Assembly: GCF_001955715.1 (NCBI RefSeq)
Contig: NZ_CP019239.1
Coordinates: forward strand, 372,001 to 436,000
DNA: 64,000 nt
From: Rhodoferax saidenbachensis
Lineage (GTDB): Bacteria; Pseudomonadota; Gammaproteobacteria; Burkholderiales; Burkholderiaceae_C
Direction: 5' to 3'
Below the pieces are notes generated by a model. That model saw nothing but the letters and a program-made list of their open reading frames with translations, did no database searches and had not been told where the DNA came from. This document shows positions 26,534 through 36,152 of this stretch, in pieces (the first letter of the stretch is position 1; every line of letters begins with the position of its first letter). A program made the translations under genes and the position numbers.

Positions 26534-27592
26534 ATGTCTTCACGCTTTTTCGCTGTCAGTACGGTGCGTTGCATCACTTTGTCCATTGCAGCCTGGGCGG
26601 CCAGCGGCGCCACGACCGCGCAGTCGGAGCCATTGAGCATCAAGGTTCTGGGCCAGCCGGCAGGTTCTGGGTTGATTCAAAAGAACAAAGAGCAACCCTT
26701 CTTTGAGGGCTTGGCAGCCAAGTCGGGGATGAATATCTCGCTCCAATATGTTCCTGTGGATGTAGCGGGCATTCCCGATACGGACGGGTTGCGCGTGCTC
26801 AAGTCGGGCCTGTTCAATATTGTTTCCATCCGCGGTCCTCAGGTCAGCCGTGATGAACCAACCGTCATGGGCCTGGACCTGGTGGGCTTGAACCCCAGTT
26901 TCGAAGCTGGCAAAAAGAACACTGCAGCCTACTTTTCTACCTTGGACAAGCGCCTGCAATCGAGCTTCAACGCCAAACTACTGGGCGTCTGGCCAGCAGG
27001 CCCTCAAGTTATCTTCTGCAAACCCCAGATCAAGGGCTTGGCGGATCTGAAGGGCATGAAGATTCGGGTGGGCGACCAAAGCAGCGCCAATTTTGTGGCG
27101 GGGCTGGGAGCAACGGGGGTGCCGATGCCGTTTGGCGAGGTCCAGCAATCTTTGGCGCGCGGTGTGGTGGACTGCGCCATTACCGGACCTGCGTCAGCCA
27201 ACTCCGGCGGCTGGCCCGAGGCCACCACGACCGTGCTGCCTTTGGCGCTGCAACTCGCAGTCAACGGTTACGCCATCAATCTGACAACGTGGAACAAACT
27301 CTCGCCCGCGGACCAAGGCAAACTCCAGAAAGCGGTTGAAGGGCTGGTCGCAGATATTTGGTCCTATTCACAGGAACTCTACGACGACGCGATGCGCTGC
27401 AACACGGGCGCCAACCCCTGCAATTTGGGCAAACCCTACAAGCTGACAGCCGTGCCGGTGACCGCAACCGACCTGGCCACGGTGAAAGCAGCCCTGACTG
27501 AACGGTCATTGCCGGTCTGGGCCAAACAGTGCAACGCGGTGAACCCGCGCTGCGAGGCCGACTGGAAAGCCACCATCGGCGCAGGTCTCTGA
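26534..27592 (+). CDS. TRAP transporter substrate-binding protein (DctP family)
   Basis: 352 residues. Sec signal peptide to about residue 30, then a DctP fold: FFEGLAAKSGMNISLQYVPVD, LKGMKIRVGDQSSANFVAGLGATGVPMPFGEVQQSLARGVVDC (the family's ligand-carboxylate-binding Arg lies in KIRVGD near 178). It captures an organic acid in the periplasm for the DctQM pair downstream. Two Cys pairs in the C-terminal part (CNTGANPC; CNAVNPRC) could form disulfides and are less usual. AAGGAG before the ATG. Confidence 0.9.
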   Translation: MSSRFFAVSTVRCITLSIAAWAASGATTAQSEPLSIKVLGQPAGSGLIQKNKEQPFFEGLAAKSGMNISLQYVPVDVAGIPDTDGLRVLKSGLFNIVSIRGPQVSRDEPTVMGLDLVGLNPSFEAGKKNTAAYFSTLDKRLQSSFNAKLLGVWPAGPQVIFCKPQIKGLADLKGMKIRVGDQSSANFVAGLGATGVPMPFGEVQQSLARGVVDCAITGPASANSGGWPEATTTVLPLALQLAVNGYAINLTTWNKLSPADQGKLQKAVEGLVADIWSYSQELYDDAMRCNTGANPCNLGKPYKLTAVPVTATDLATVKAALTERSLPVWAKQCNAVNPRCEADWKATIGAGL

Positions 27593-27617
27593 ACCACACG
27601 GATATCGGGAGTCCACC

Positions 27618-28172
27618 ATGCAACGTTACACCCGTGTCGCAAGCCTGATTTTTGGCGTCATGATGCTTGTCCTCTCTGCCGCCGTGACGCTGGAGACCCT
27701 CCTTCGCAAGCTGTTCTCTTTCTCTCTGGGAGGGGTGGATGAGCTGTCCGGCTACGCCATTGCATTGGGGGCGCCACTCGCCTTTGCGGTAGCGCTATTG
27801 GAGCGATCCCATATTCGGATCAACTTGCTGTACCTCAAACTCGCGCCCAAGCGCCAGGCCATGCTCGATGCGGCGGCGGTGTTGTCCTTGGGGGCGCTGG
27901 CGGTGTTCTTGCTGTTTTTCACGGTGCAAAACGTGCTCGACACGCGGCAATACCAGTCCATTGCGCAGACCCCTTGGGCTACGCCGCTGATCTATCCGCA
28001 AGCTCTGTGGTTGATTGCCATGCTGGCATTTGCACTGCCTGCGGTGTGGTTGATGCTGCAGGTGCTGAATCTTTTGGCACGGCGTGACTGGGAGGGCCTT
28101 CGAAAGCGCTTTGGTCCTGAGTCCACAGAAGATGAGCTCAAGGCAGAGCTCGATGACCTGCAACGGCGCTAA
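27618..28172 (+). CDS. TRAP transporter small membrane subunit (DctQ family)
   Basis: 184 residues with four membrane helices (about 8-28, 45-65, 85-107, 125-148). SLGGVDELSGYAIALGAPLAFA and LLERSHIRINLLY match the DctQ signature. A charged C-terminal tail follows. 25 bp after the binding-protein gene and 12 bp before the large subunit. Confidence 0.9.
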   Translation: MQRYTRVASLIFGVMMLVLSAAVTLETLLRKLFSFSLGGVDELSGYAIALGAPLAFAVALLERSHIRINLLYLKLAPKRQAMLDAAAVLSLGALAVFLLFFTVQNVLDTRQYQSIAQTPWATPLIYPQALWLIAMLAFALPAVWLMLQVLNLLARRDWEGLRKRFGPESTEDELKAELDDLQRR

Positions 28173-28184
28173 AGGAGTCCTGCC

Positions 28185-29486
28185 ATGAGCATTACATTGA
28201 TTGCGTTGGGCTTTGCCGTCATGCTGGCCCTCATGTTTCTGAGCCTGCCGGTGGCGTTCTGCATCATCGCAGTGGGCACATTGGGGGGCTATCTGGCCTA
28301 CGGCATGCCGTTGGTGGACATGATGGGCGGCGTCGTCTGGGGCACGTTAAACAACTCCGTCATGACGGCGATTCCCCTTTTCATGCTGCTGGGTGAAATC
28401 CTTCTGCGCGGCGGTATCGCTGACAAGATGTTCGACGCGTTGGCCGTCTGGTTGGGCCGCCTGCCCGGCGGGTTGCTGCATACCAACATTGGAACCTGTG
28501 CGTTGTTCTCCGCCACGTCCGGATCCTCTGTGGCAACGGCCGCCACGGTGGGCACAGTTGCCTTGCCTGCCCTGCAAGCGCGTGGTTATCCCCTGGCCGC
28601 GTCGCTGGGCTCCTTGGCCGCCGGAGGTACGCTGGGCATTTTGATTCCCCCAAGCGTCAATTTGCTGGTGTATGGGTCGCTGGCCAATGTGTCTGTGGGC
28701 CAGCTATTCATTGCGGGTGTGGTGCCTGGGCTGGTGATGACGGCACTTTTCTCTCTCTACATTTTTGTATTTCACAGTAAGGCGGGGCGCAACGACAGGG
28801 GGGTGGATCTTCCCATGTCGGACAAGATCGCCCTGCTGCGCCACCTGGTACCACCCGGCGTGATCTTTCTTGTAGTCATGGGCAGTATCTACGGTGGTTT
28901 GGCAACGCCTACCGAGTCCGCAGCCTTGGGCGTGATGGTGTCGCTTTTCTTTGTCTGGCGAGCGGGTCGGCTGCAGTGGTCTTTGCTGGAGCATTGCTTT
29001 ACCCAGTCTGCGCGGACTACCGGCATGGTGGTTTTGATCATTGTTTGCGCCTTGTTGCTCAACGTGACCTTGTCCATGCTGGGGGCTGCACAAGCGGTAA
29101 CGCAATGGGTAGCCACTTTGGGCTTGAACCAGATCACTTTGCTGCTACTGCTCGTGGTCTTCTACATTATTCTTGGCATGTTTATGGACGCCATGTCCAT
29201 GCTGGTGCTCACTGTGCCGATTGCCGTCCCTATGGTGATCGCGGTGGGAGTGGACCCGGTGTGGTTCGGCATCTTCATTGTGGTGATGTGCGAGATCGCC
29301 CTGATTACGCCCCCGGTGGGGATGAATCTGTTCGTCGTGCAAGGGCTGCGGCGTGATGGTGGAAGCTTCAGCGACGTTGTGGTGGGTGCCTTGCCGTATG
29401 TCTTCATCATGATCGGCTTCACTGTATTGCTCATCCTGTGGCCCGATTTGGCCCTGTGGTTGCCCAAATCCATGAGCGGCTCATGA
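28185..29486 (+). CDS. TRAP transporter large membrane subunit (DctM family)
   Basis: 433 residues with about a dozen hydrophobic helices. Family motifs are visible: IPLFMLLGEILLRGGIADKMFDAL near 65, FSATSGSSVATAATVGTVALP near 109, GILIPPSVNLLVYG near 149 and a mirrored LGMFMDAMSMLVLTVPI..ITPPVGMNLFV in the second half. It forms the sodium-driven channel with DctQ. Its stop overlaps the racemase start by ATGA. Confidence 0.94.
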   Translation: MSITLIALGFAVMLALMFLSLPVAFCIIAVGTLGGYLAYGMPLVDMMGGVVWGTLNNSVMTAIPLFMLLGEILLRGGIADKMFDALAVWLGRLPGGLLHTNIGTCALFSATSGSSVATAATVGTVALPALQARGYPLAASLGSLAAGGTLGILIPPSVNLLVYGSLANVSVGQLFIAGVVPGLVMTALFSLYIFVFHSKAGRNDRGVDLPMSDKIALLRHLVPPGVIFLVVMGSIYGGLATPTESAALGVMVSLFFVWRAGRLQWSLLEHCFTQSARTTGMVVLIIVCALLLNVTLSMLGAAQAVTQWVATLGLNQITLLLLLVVFYIILGMFMDAMSMLVLTVPIAVPMVIAVGVDPVWFGIFIVVMCEIALITPPVGMNLFVVQGLRRDGGSFSDVVVGALPYVFIMIGFTVLLILWPDLALWLPKSMSGS

Positions 29487-30175
29487 CCGAGTCTGCCTCC
29501 GCCGTGCACGCCGGTACTGCGCAACGCATCCTCGTCATCAACCCCAACACCAATCCGCTCGTAAGCCAGCGGGTCAGGCTGGCGGCTGAGGCATTCCAGT
29601 CGCCTGACCTGTGGCTGGAGGTTGTCAATCCCAGCGAAGGGCCACTCTCCATTGAAAGTGCGGCGGAGCGCGCCGAAGCGGAAGTGCAGGTCATCCGGCT
29701 GATCCAGGGGCATCAGGAGAAGCCTTATGCCGCCTATGTGCTGGCGTGTTTTGATGACATCGCGCTGGATGCCCTGCGCCAGTTCGTGGCGGTGCCAGTG
29801 ATTGGAACCTGCGAGGCAGGGATTGCCGCTGCGCGGGCGACATCGCCACGATTTGCGGTGATTACGACGGTACATTCCGCTGTGCCCGGCATCCGTTCGC
29901 TTTTGCAACGGTATGGTGGTGGGGATGAATGCGTGGTGCGTGCGGCGGGTATCGGAGTTGCCGCAGCTGCAAGTGCGCAAGGCGATACTTTGGAGCGAAT
30001 CGCGGCGACGGTTGAAAAATCACTCAAAGAAGACGGCGCACAAGCCATTCTTCTGGCTTCCGGGGGGTTGACCGGGTATGGCGATGCGATTGGCGCACGT
30101 TTTGGTGTCCCGGTACTCGATGGCGTGGCGTGCGCGATGGCATTGGCTGTGCAAAGTGTGCGAGAGAGTGCCTAG
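29483..30175 (+). CDS. Asp/Glu/hydantoin racemase family protein
   Basis: 230 residues starting MTESASAVHAG (ATGA overlap with dctM fixes the start). ILVINPNTNPLVSQRV near 20 is the family start; first catalytic Cys in VLACFDDIALDAL near 90; the GTCEAG segment near 115 adds another Cys; the second half has ILLASGGLTGYG where a second catalytic Cys (usually GCxG) would be expected, and here a Ser-Gly-Gly is found. The loss of one Cys could mean a lyase/decarboxylase-type or one-base reaction rather than true racemisation. Linked substrate is probably what the TRAP system imports. Confidence 0.87.
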   Translation: MTESASAVHAGTAQRILVINPNTNPLVSQRVRLAAEAFQSPDLWLEVVNPSEGPLSIESAAERAEAEVQVIRLIQGHQEKPYAAYVLACFDDIALDALRQFVAVPVIGTCEAGIAAARATSPRFAVITTVHSAVPGIRSLLQRYGGGDECVVRAAGIGVAAAASAQGDTLERIAATVEKSLKEDGAQAILLASGGLTGYGDAIGARFGVPVLDGVACAMALAVQSVRESA

Positions 30176-30270
30176 AAAAGCACTGTTTGCAAGTAAGCAT
30201 CGACAGCTCGCTGCTGTGCAGCAACGCTGAGTTCGGTGGAAAATGCGGGCCAGAACTCTGGAGCGACTGC

Positions 30271-30861
30271 ATGTTCTTTCGTAAAACTTTGGTTGTCTTG
30301 CTGTTCGGGGCCTTGCTGGCGGGTGGCGGCGCCGTAGTGGCGCAAACGGTGGACAAGGCGCCGACACCTGCTGCGTCTGCCTGCCCGGTCGTGTTGCAGC
30401 ACCAGTTTCTCCGTCTGCAAGACGAGAGCACACAGAACCTGTGCCAGTACGCAGGCAAGGTCGTGTTGGTGGTGAATACCGCCAGCTACTGTGGGTTCAC
30501 GCCTCAGTTTGAAGGGCTGGAGGCGCTGTATGCCAAGTACTACGCGCGTGGTTTGGTGGTGCTGGGATTTCCCTCCAACGATTTCAAACAAGAGGCCAAG
30601 TCGGCCCAGGAAACGGCAGATGTGTGCTTCAACACCTACGGCGTGAAGTTCCCCATGTTCACCAGCTCGGTGGTCAGCGGCGCTGGCAAGAACCCGCTAT
30701 ACGTGGCGCTGGAGAAGGGGGGCGCCGCCATGCCGCGCTGGAACTTCCACAAGATCCTGCTGGACCGCCGTGGTCGCGTCGTCGCCAGTTTCCCCAGCCA
30801 AGTCGAGCCGCAGAGTACGCAACTGACGGCGGCCGTGGAAAAGGCCTTGCAGGCGCGCTGA
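30271..30861 (+). CDS. Exported glutathione peroxidase family protein (Cys type)
   Basis: 196 residues starting MFFRKTLVVLLFGALLAGGG, a signal peptide. Peroxidatic Cys in VNTASYCGFTPQFEGLEAL near 78, GFPSNDFKQEA near 112 and WNFHKILLDRRG near 165 correspond to the catalytic Cys, Asn/Gln and Trp-Asn of the family. It probably reduces hydroperoxides in the periplasm with thioredoxin-like donors. GGAG lies 8 bases before the ATG. Although 95 bp after the racemase, it need not be part of that operon. Confidence 0.9.
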   Translation: MFFRKTLVVLLFGALLAGGGAVVAQTVDKAPTPAASACPVVLQHQFLRLQDESTQNLCQYAGKVVLVVNTASYCGFTPQFEGLEALYAKYYARGLVVLGFPSNDFKQEAKSAQETADVCFNTYGVKFPMFTSSVVSGAGKNPLYVALEKGGAAMPRWNFHKILLDRRGRVVASFPSQVEPQSTQLTAAVEKALQAR

Positions 30862-30996
30862 GGGCTTTGCTGGCGTTTGACCCAACGCAAACGATGGTCA
30901 TGTCGCGCTGCATCTTGGGGTTTATGCACATGGCAAAAGACTGGGATTTCGATATAAGAACAAGCAGTCCATAAATACACCTCGTTCGGAATCCCC

Positions 30997-32430
30997 ATGC
31001 AACATCTTCGTACCAGCAGCGCCCTTCCTGCCTCTGCACGCATGCTTTTAGGCGATCGCGTTTTGCTGATGGCTGCCATCGTGGCCACCCTGGCCAGTGT
31101 GGCGTTGGGACTTCAATTTGTGGAGTCGGGCCTGGCGCTGGGCGGCAGTGCGGTGCTGCTGGGGGGCGCGTTGGCGGTGTATTTCATGGCGCCCGGCACG
31201 GCATGGAGTCGTTATGTGCTGACTTTTGTGTTGGTGGCGCAAGTGGCGCTGCATATCCAGCTGGCACGCGGAATGATCGAGCTGCACTTTGGTGTCTTTG
31301 TGGTGCTGGCCTTTCTGCTGGTGTATCTGGACTGGAAGGTCATCGTGTTCGGCGCCGCGCTGTTTGCCGTGCACCACGTGCTGTTTGACCGCCTGCAGGC
31401 TGCGGGATTGGGTGTGTATTGCACCACCGAACCGGATTTCCTGCGCATCGTGCTGCATGCCATATATGTGGTGGTGCAGTCGGCAATGGAAGTGGTGCTG
31501 GCGGTGCGCATGCGTACCACGGCCCGCGAAGGCGAGGAACTGGGCATGATGGTGGCCCAGGTCAACCGGGCCGATGGCATCGCCCTGAACATTGGTGATG
31601 CGGTCGTGGAAACCATAGGCGGCAACGCACTGAAGGCCACCCTGTCACGCATGGACGCCGCCGTGTCGGCCGTGCGTTCGGGGGCGTCAAGCATTGAGGT
31701 GGCCTCGTCCGAAATTGCCAGCGGCAACCAGGACCTGAGCGACCGCACCGAGCAGACCGCGGGCAACCTGCAGCGCACGGCCAGCAGCATGGCCCAACTG
31801 ACCAGCACCGTGCAACAGTCGGCGGAGAACGTGCGCCGCGCCAACCAATTGGCTGGCAATGCCAGCACGGTGGCCGAGCGCGGCGGCACGGTGGTGGCGC
31901 AGGTGGTGGACACCATGCAGGGCATCAACGAGGCCAGTCGCAAGATAGCTGACATCATCAGCGTCATTGACGGCATCGCCTTTCAAACCAACATCCTGGC
32001 CTTGAATGCCGCGGTGGAGGCTGCCCGTGCCGGCGAACAGGGACGCGGCTTTGCCGTGGTGGCCAGCGAGGTGCGATCCCTGGCCGGGCGTAGCGCCGAG
32101 GCCGCTAAGGAAATCAAGCACCTGATAGACACCAGCGTGGCACGCGTGGAGCGTGGCAGCGCGTTGGTGAGCGAGGCTGGCACCACCATGACCGAAGTGG
32201 TGGGCAGCATCCGGGAGGTGACCCAGATCATGGGCGAGATCAGCGCCGCCAGTGCCGAGCAAGCCTCCGGTGTGGCCGAGGTCGGCGAGGCCGTGAGCCA
32301 GATGGACCAGGCCACCCAGCAAAATGCTGCCCTGGTGGAGCAGATGGCTGCGGCCGCCGGGAGTCTCAAGTCCCAGGCGCAGGAGTTGGTGCAGACGGTG
32401 GCGGTGTTCCAAACAGGGGCAGCAGGGTAA
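30997..32430 (+). CDS. Methyl-accepting chemotaxis protein with multi-helix membrane sensor domain
   Basis: 477 residues. About six hydrophobic helices between residues 20 and 175 replace the usual periplasmic domain, with no HAMP recognised; the cytoplasmic signalling hairpin covers about 215-470, with the tip [20 protein letters not shown]. The integral membrane sensor suggests energy or membrane-state sensing rather than a periplasmic ligand. The protein ends TGAAG without a CheR-binding pentapeptide. It is followed by a second chemoreceptor gene 105 bp away. Confidence 0.92.
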   Translation: MQHLRTSSALPASARMLLGDRVLLMAAIVATLASVALGLQFVESGLALGGSAVLLGGALAVYFMAPGTAWSRYVLTFVLVAQVALHIQLARGMIELHFGVFVVLAFLLVYLDWKVIVFGAALFAVHHVLFDRLQAAGLGVYCTTEPDFLRIVLHAIYVVVQSAMEVVLAVRMRTTAREGEELGMMVAQVNRADGIALNIGDAVVETIGGNALKATLSRMDAAVSAVRSGASSIEVASSEIASGNQDLSDRTEQTAGNLQRTASSMAQLTSTVQQSAENVRRANQLAGNASTVAERGGTVVAQVVDTMQGINEASRKIADIISVIDGIAFQTNILALNAAVEAARAGEQGRGFAVVASEVRSLAGRSAEAAKEIKHLIDTSVARVERGSALVSEAGTTMTEVVGSIREVTQIMGEISAASAEQASGVAEVGEAVSQMDQATQQNAALVEQMAAAAGSLKSQAQELVQTVAVFQTGAAG

Positions 32431-32535
32431 TTGCGGACACGTAGGGGACTACACCGCGCGCCCGAACTCGCGTACGATGCCCCTCACTTGGGGTGGCACC
32501 GCTGCTGTCCTGTTTCCGGACAATAGGAGTTGGAC

Positions 32536-34104
32536 ATGAAATTCAATAATCTGCGCGTGGCCTACAAACTGTGGGTCGTGATCCTGGGTCTGTTGTTGCT
32601 CATGCTGGCTGCAGCCATCTGGACTCAGCTGCGCTCCCGCCAGGCGACCGATGCCACGCAGCAAATGGTCGCCAAGTACGAAGGCACCATCACCACCGCC
32701 GTGCGCTGGAGGGGGCTGGCCGAATTGGCGGTAACCCTGTCCATGGGCAGTCTGGTGACGACCGACGAAGGCCTGAAAAAAGATTACGATGCCCGAGTGG
32801 CTGCGTTGACCGCGCGCATCACGCCGGTGCAGGAGCAGGTCAACAAGGACGCCACATCCGCGCTGGACAAAGAGGCTCTGGAGTTCGTAGCCAAGACACG
32901 CGCAGACATTCGCGGGCAAGGCGACAAGGCCAAAGTGCTGAAGGAATCGGGCGATGCCGCCGCCAAGCAGGCGTTTCTGGACAAAGAGTACCGGCCAAGG
33001 GCAGAGGCCTATCTGGTCGCCATCGACAAATTTGTTGCTGCGCAGGAACAGCAGCGTGATGCGGCCCGGGCTGCGCTGGAAGAGGTTCGCAAGAACCTGA
33101 CCATGGTGGCCATCATCAGCGTTGTGGTTGTGTTTGGGTTGGGTATCTTCATGTCGCTCCTGCTGGTGCGTTCGATCACCCAGCCACTGGCGCGGGCCGT
33201 CTCGGTGGCCCAGGCCATCACCGCAGGCGACCTGACCCAGGAAGCACGGGACGACCGCAAGGACGAATTTGGCACTCTGATGCAGGCCCAGTCCGACATG
33301 GTCGTCAAACTGCGTGGGCTGGTGTCCGAAGTGCGCAGCGGCGTGGAGTCAGTGTCCACCGCATCCAGCGAAATTGCCAACGGCAACCACGACCTGTCGG
33401 CCCGCACGGAGCAGACCGCATCGAACCTGGAGGAAACCGCGGCCAGCATGGAAGAACTGACCAGCACCGTGAACCAGTCGGCCGACACCGCACGCCAGGC
33501 CAACGACCTGGCCGCCAAGGCCGCACAGGTAGCGGCACGTGGTGGCGAGATGGTGGGGCAGGTGGTGCAGAGCATGCAACACATCACCACGTCTTCCCAC
33601 AAGATCGGCGACATCATCAGCGTGATTGACGGGATTGCCTTTCAGACCAACATCCTCGCGCTGAACGCTGCCGTGGAAGCGGCGCGCGCGGGTGAGCAGG
33701 GTCGTGGGTTTGCCGTGGTGGCCAGTGAAGTGCGAAGCCTGGCCGGACGCTCGGCAGAGGCTGCCAAGGAAATCAAGGCGCTGATCAGCGTGTCGGTTGA
33801 AACCGTGGAGACCGGCTCGCGCCAGGTCGAGCAGGCCGGTCAGACCATGGGCGAGATTGTCAGCAGCGTGCAGCGTGTGAGTGCCTTGATCGGTGAAATC
33901 ACGGCGGCATCCACCGAGCAACGGGACGGTATCGCCCAGGTGAATCAGGCCGTGGGCAATCTGGACCAGATGACGCAGCAGAACGCCGCGCTGGTGGAAC
34001 AGTCCGCCGCTGCAGCCTCGGCACTGCATGAGCAGGCCCAGCGACTGGCTGAGGTGGTGTCGGTGTTCAATGTGGGCAACACCGCGACACGGCGGCTCAG
34101 CTGA
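32536..34104 (+). CDS. Methyl-accepting chemotaxis protein, four-helix-bundle sensor type
   Basis: 522 residues from the ATG at 32536 with TAGGAG in front. Membrane helix 1 (about 10-30), periplasmic four-helix-bundle domain to about 188, helix 2 (about 190-212), HAMP ([21 protein letters not shown]), then the MA signalling hairpin with the usual tip. C-terminus TATRRLS has no pentapeptide. Convergent with arginase, 12 bp apart. Confidence 0.93.
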   Translation: MKFNNLRVAYKLWVVILGLLLLMLAAAIWTQLRSRQATDATQQMVAKYEGTITTAVRWRGLAELAVTLSMGSLVTTDEGLKKDYDARVAALTARITPVQEQVNKDATSALDKEALEFVAKTRADIRGQGDKAKVLKESGDAAAKQAFLDKEYRPRAEAYLVAIDKFVAAQEQQRDAARAALEEVRKNLTMVAIISVVVVFGLGIFMSLLLVRSITQPLARAVSVAQAITAGDLTQEARDDRKDEFGTLMQAQSDMVVKLRGLVSEVRSGVESVSTASSEIANGNHDLSARTEQTASNLEETAASMEELTSTVNQSADTARQANDLAAKAAQVAARGGEMVGQVVQSMQHITTSSHKIGDIISVIDGIAFQTNILALNAAVEAARAGEQGRGFAVVASEVRSLAGRSAEAAKEIKALISVSVETVETGSRQVEQAGQTMGEIVSSVQRVSALIGEITAASTEQRDGIAQVNQAVGNLDQMTQQNAALVEQSAAAASALHEQAQRLAEVVSVFNVGNTATRRLS

Positions 34105-34116
34105 GGTTGGGTGCAC

Positions 34117-35031
34117 TCACTTACGCATCAGGGTGCTCTTGCCGAACAATGATTCGATCAAATCCACGGCGACCAGCGCCGTGCGGTTGCGTTCGTCCAG
34201 TGCAGGGTTGAGTTCCATCACGTCGAGTGAGGCCAGGCGGCCGGTGTCGGCAATCATCTCCATGCAGAGCTGCGCTTCGCGGTAATTGGGGCCGCCGCGC
34301 ACGGTGGTGCCCACACCCGGGGCGATGTCGGGGTCCAGAAAGTCCACGTCAAAGCTCACATGCAAATGCGTGTTGGCATCGGTCAGTGCCAGGGCCAGCT
34401 CCATGGCCGCACGCATGCCCATCTCGTCGATGTAACGCATGTCAAAGACTTCCAGGTCTTGCTCGTGCACAAACCGTTTCTCGCCCTCGTCCACGCTGCG
34501 GATGCCGATCTGGCGCACCCACTTGGGTGAAATCGCTGGCACGTGGCCGCCGATTTCGATGAGCTGTTGTGGCCCGTGCCCACACAGGCAGGCCACCGGC
34601 ATGCCGTGAATGTTGCCGCTGGGCGTGAGGGTGTTGGTGTTGAAGTCAGCATGCGCATCGAGCCACAACACCCGCAGCTTCTTGCCCGTGTCACGGCAGT
34701 GGCGCGCCACGGCACTGATGGAGCCAATGCCCAGGCAGTGGTCACCACCCAGCACGATGGGCAGGCGTCCCAGTTGCAACTCGGCATACACCGCATCGTG
34801 CAGCGACTGGTTCCACGCCGTCACCTCGGCCAGATGGCGGTAGCCGTCGACCGGCGGCAGCCAGGGGTTGTTGGGGCCGGTGAGGTTGCCGCGGTCCAGC
34901 ACTTCCAGGCCGCGCCCTTCCAGCGCACTGGCGATCTGGGCCACACGCAGGGCTTCGGGCCCCATGCTGGCGCCGCGGCTGCCCGCGCCAATGTCGGTGG
35001 GTGCGCCTATCAGGCTGATGCGTGTGTTCAT
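34117..35031 (-). CDS. rocF: Arginase
   Basis: 304 residues. Manganese-binding motifs of the ureohydrolase family: GGDHCLGIGS near 100, DAHADFNT near 125 and SFDVDFLDPDIAPGVGT near 230; the N-terminal ISLIGAPTDIGAGSRGASMGP and the final VDLIESLFGKS are arginase rather than agmatinase features. It splits arginine to ornithine and urea. Its start overlaps the asparaginase stop by ATGA. Confidence 0.95.
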   Translation of the reverse strand: MNTRISLIGAPTDIGAGSRGASMGPEALRVAQIASALEGRGLEVLDRGNLTGPNNPWLPPVDGYRHLAEVTAWNQSLHDAVYAELQLGRLPIVLGGDHCLGIGSISAVARHCRDTGKKLRVLWLDAHADFNTNTLTPSGNIHGMPVACLCGHGPQQLIEIGGHVPAISPKWVRQIGIRSVDEGEKRFVHEQDLEVFDMRYIDEMGMRAAMELALALTDANTHLHVSFDVDFLDPDIAPGVGTTVRGGPNYREAQLCMEMIADTGRLASLDVMELNPALDERNRTALVAVDLIESLFGKSTLMRK

Positions 35032-36035
35032 GGTGTGCTGAGTGTGAAAACAGGAAGACGCTCGCCGACCAGCAGGCCGCGTGCGTTGATGATGCTGGCC
35101 GCGCGCCAGGGCTGCAGGGCCGCGCGTTGCGCATCGTCGAGCCAGCCCAGTTGTTCCAGCACCTCCACCGTAGCGGCAAACAGTGCGGGTTTGTTGCCGT
35201 CGATGATCTTCAGCGCAAAGGCCTCGCCGCGGCTCTTGCTGCCGACCACCTGCACGCCGTCGGCGCCGACCTTGGTGACCCAGTCGCCGCGCCCGGCTTG
35301 CATAAAGGCCAGGTCGTTGCGACCGGTGCCGCTGACCAGGTCCGGGTGCGCCGTCATTGCTTCGCCCAACAGCGCAAAACTTTCTCCCATCTCCGCATCG
35401 GCCGCGCCACTGGCCAGGCGCGCATAGCCGTAGGCCAGTTTGGACAAGGGCATCGCGTAGTTGGGAGCCGAGCAGCCGTCGACGCCCAGCTTCAAATCAT
35501 TCGCGTCCATACCCACGGTGCGTGCCACATCGCGGCGGATGGCCTGCTGCAGTGGATGGTCGGGTGCGGTGTAGTCATCCAGCGGCAGGCCGTGCTGCAC
35601 GCAGTAGGCGACAAAGCCCGCGTGTTTGCCGCTGCAGTTGTTGTAGCGTTCGTCAAAACGGGCGCCTTCCGGCACCGGTTTGCCGGTCTGTTCGAAGTGG
35701 TAGGGCACATGGCAGCCGCAGCGCAGCACTTGGTAGGTCTGGCCGGCTTTTTCGAGCATGCCGGTGGTTGCCTGCACATGGCTGTCTTCTCCGCTGTGGC
35801 TGGCGCACAGCATGGCAATCTGCGGCTGTGAAAAGCCGAACTGTCGGGGGCCACCGGCTTCGACAAAGGGCAGAGCCTGCAGCGCCTTGAGCGTGGAACG
35901 GGTGAAGGTCAGCCAGTGCGGATCACCGGCCTGGGCCAGCAGCTGGCCGCGCGTGTTGACGACGGCCACGGCGCCGAAATGCAGGTTTTCCTGCTGGCCG
36001 CCGCGGGTGAGTTGGATCAGGGGAGCAAGGTTCAC
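35028..36035 (-). CDS. L-asparaginase II family (Rhizobium etli AnsA type)
   Basis: 335 residues from a GTG at 36035 (VNLAPLIQLTRGG); no ATG fits the family's start. Family motifs: FTRSTLKALQALP near 51, LCASHSGE near 80, CGCHVPYHF, NNCSGKHAGFVAYC near 145 and GCSAPNYAMPLSKLA near 197. The Ser-x-x-Lys and two Cys typical of this beta-lactamase-like asparaginase class are present. It hydrolyses asparagine to aspartate and ammonia in the cytoplasm. Translationally coupled to arginase. Confidence 0.9.
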   Translation of the reverse strand: MNLAPLIQLTRGGQQENLHFGAVAVVNTRGQLLAQAGDPHWLTFTRSTLKALQALPFVEAGGPRQFGFSQPQIAMLCASHSGEDSHVQATTGMLEKAGQTYQVLRCGCHVPYHFEQTGKPVPEGARFDERYNNCSGKHAGFVAYCVQHGLPLDDYTAPDHPLQQAIRRDVARTVGMDANDLKLGVDGCSAPNYAMPLSKLAYGYARLASGAADAEMGESFALLGEAMTAHPDLVSGTGRNDLAFMQAGRGDWVTKVGADGVQVVGSKSRGEAFALKIIDGNKPALFAATVEVLEQLGWLDDAQRAALQPWRAASIINARGLLVGERLPVFTLSTP

Positions 36036-36152
36036 GGTGGGGCCCAGTGTTGGGATAGGACAAATTTTTTGCAGAGCATAACCCGATGCGCGTGTGTGAC
36101 AGCCGGGGTAAATCGCCCTGCCTATACTGGGCCGCCACAACCTTTCCTGACC

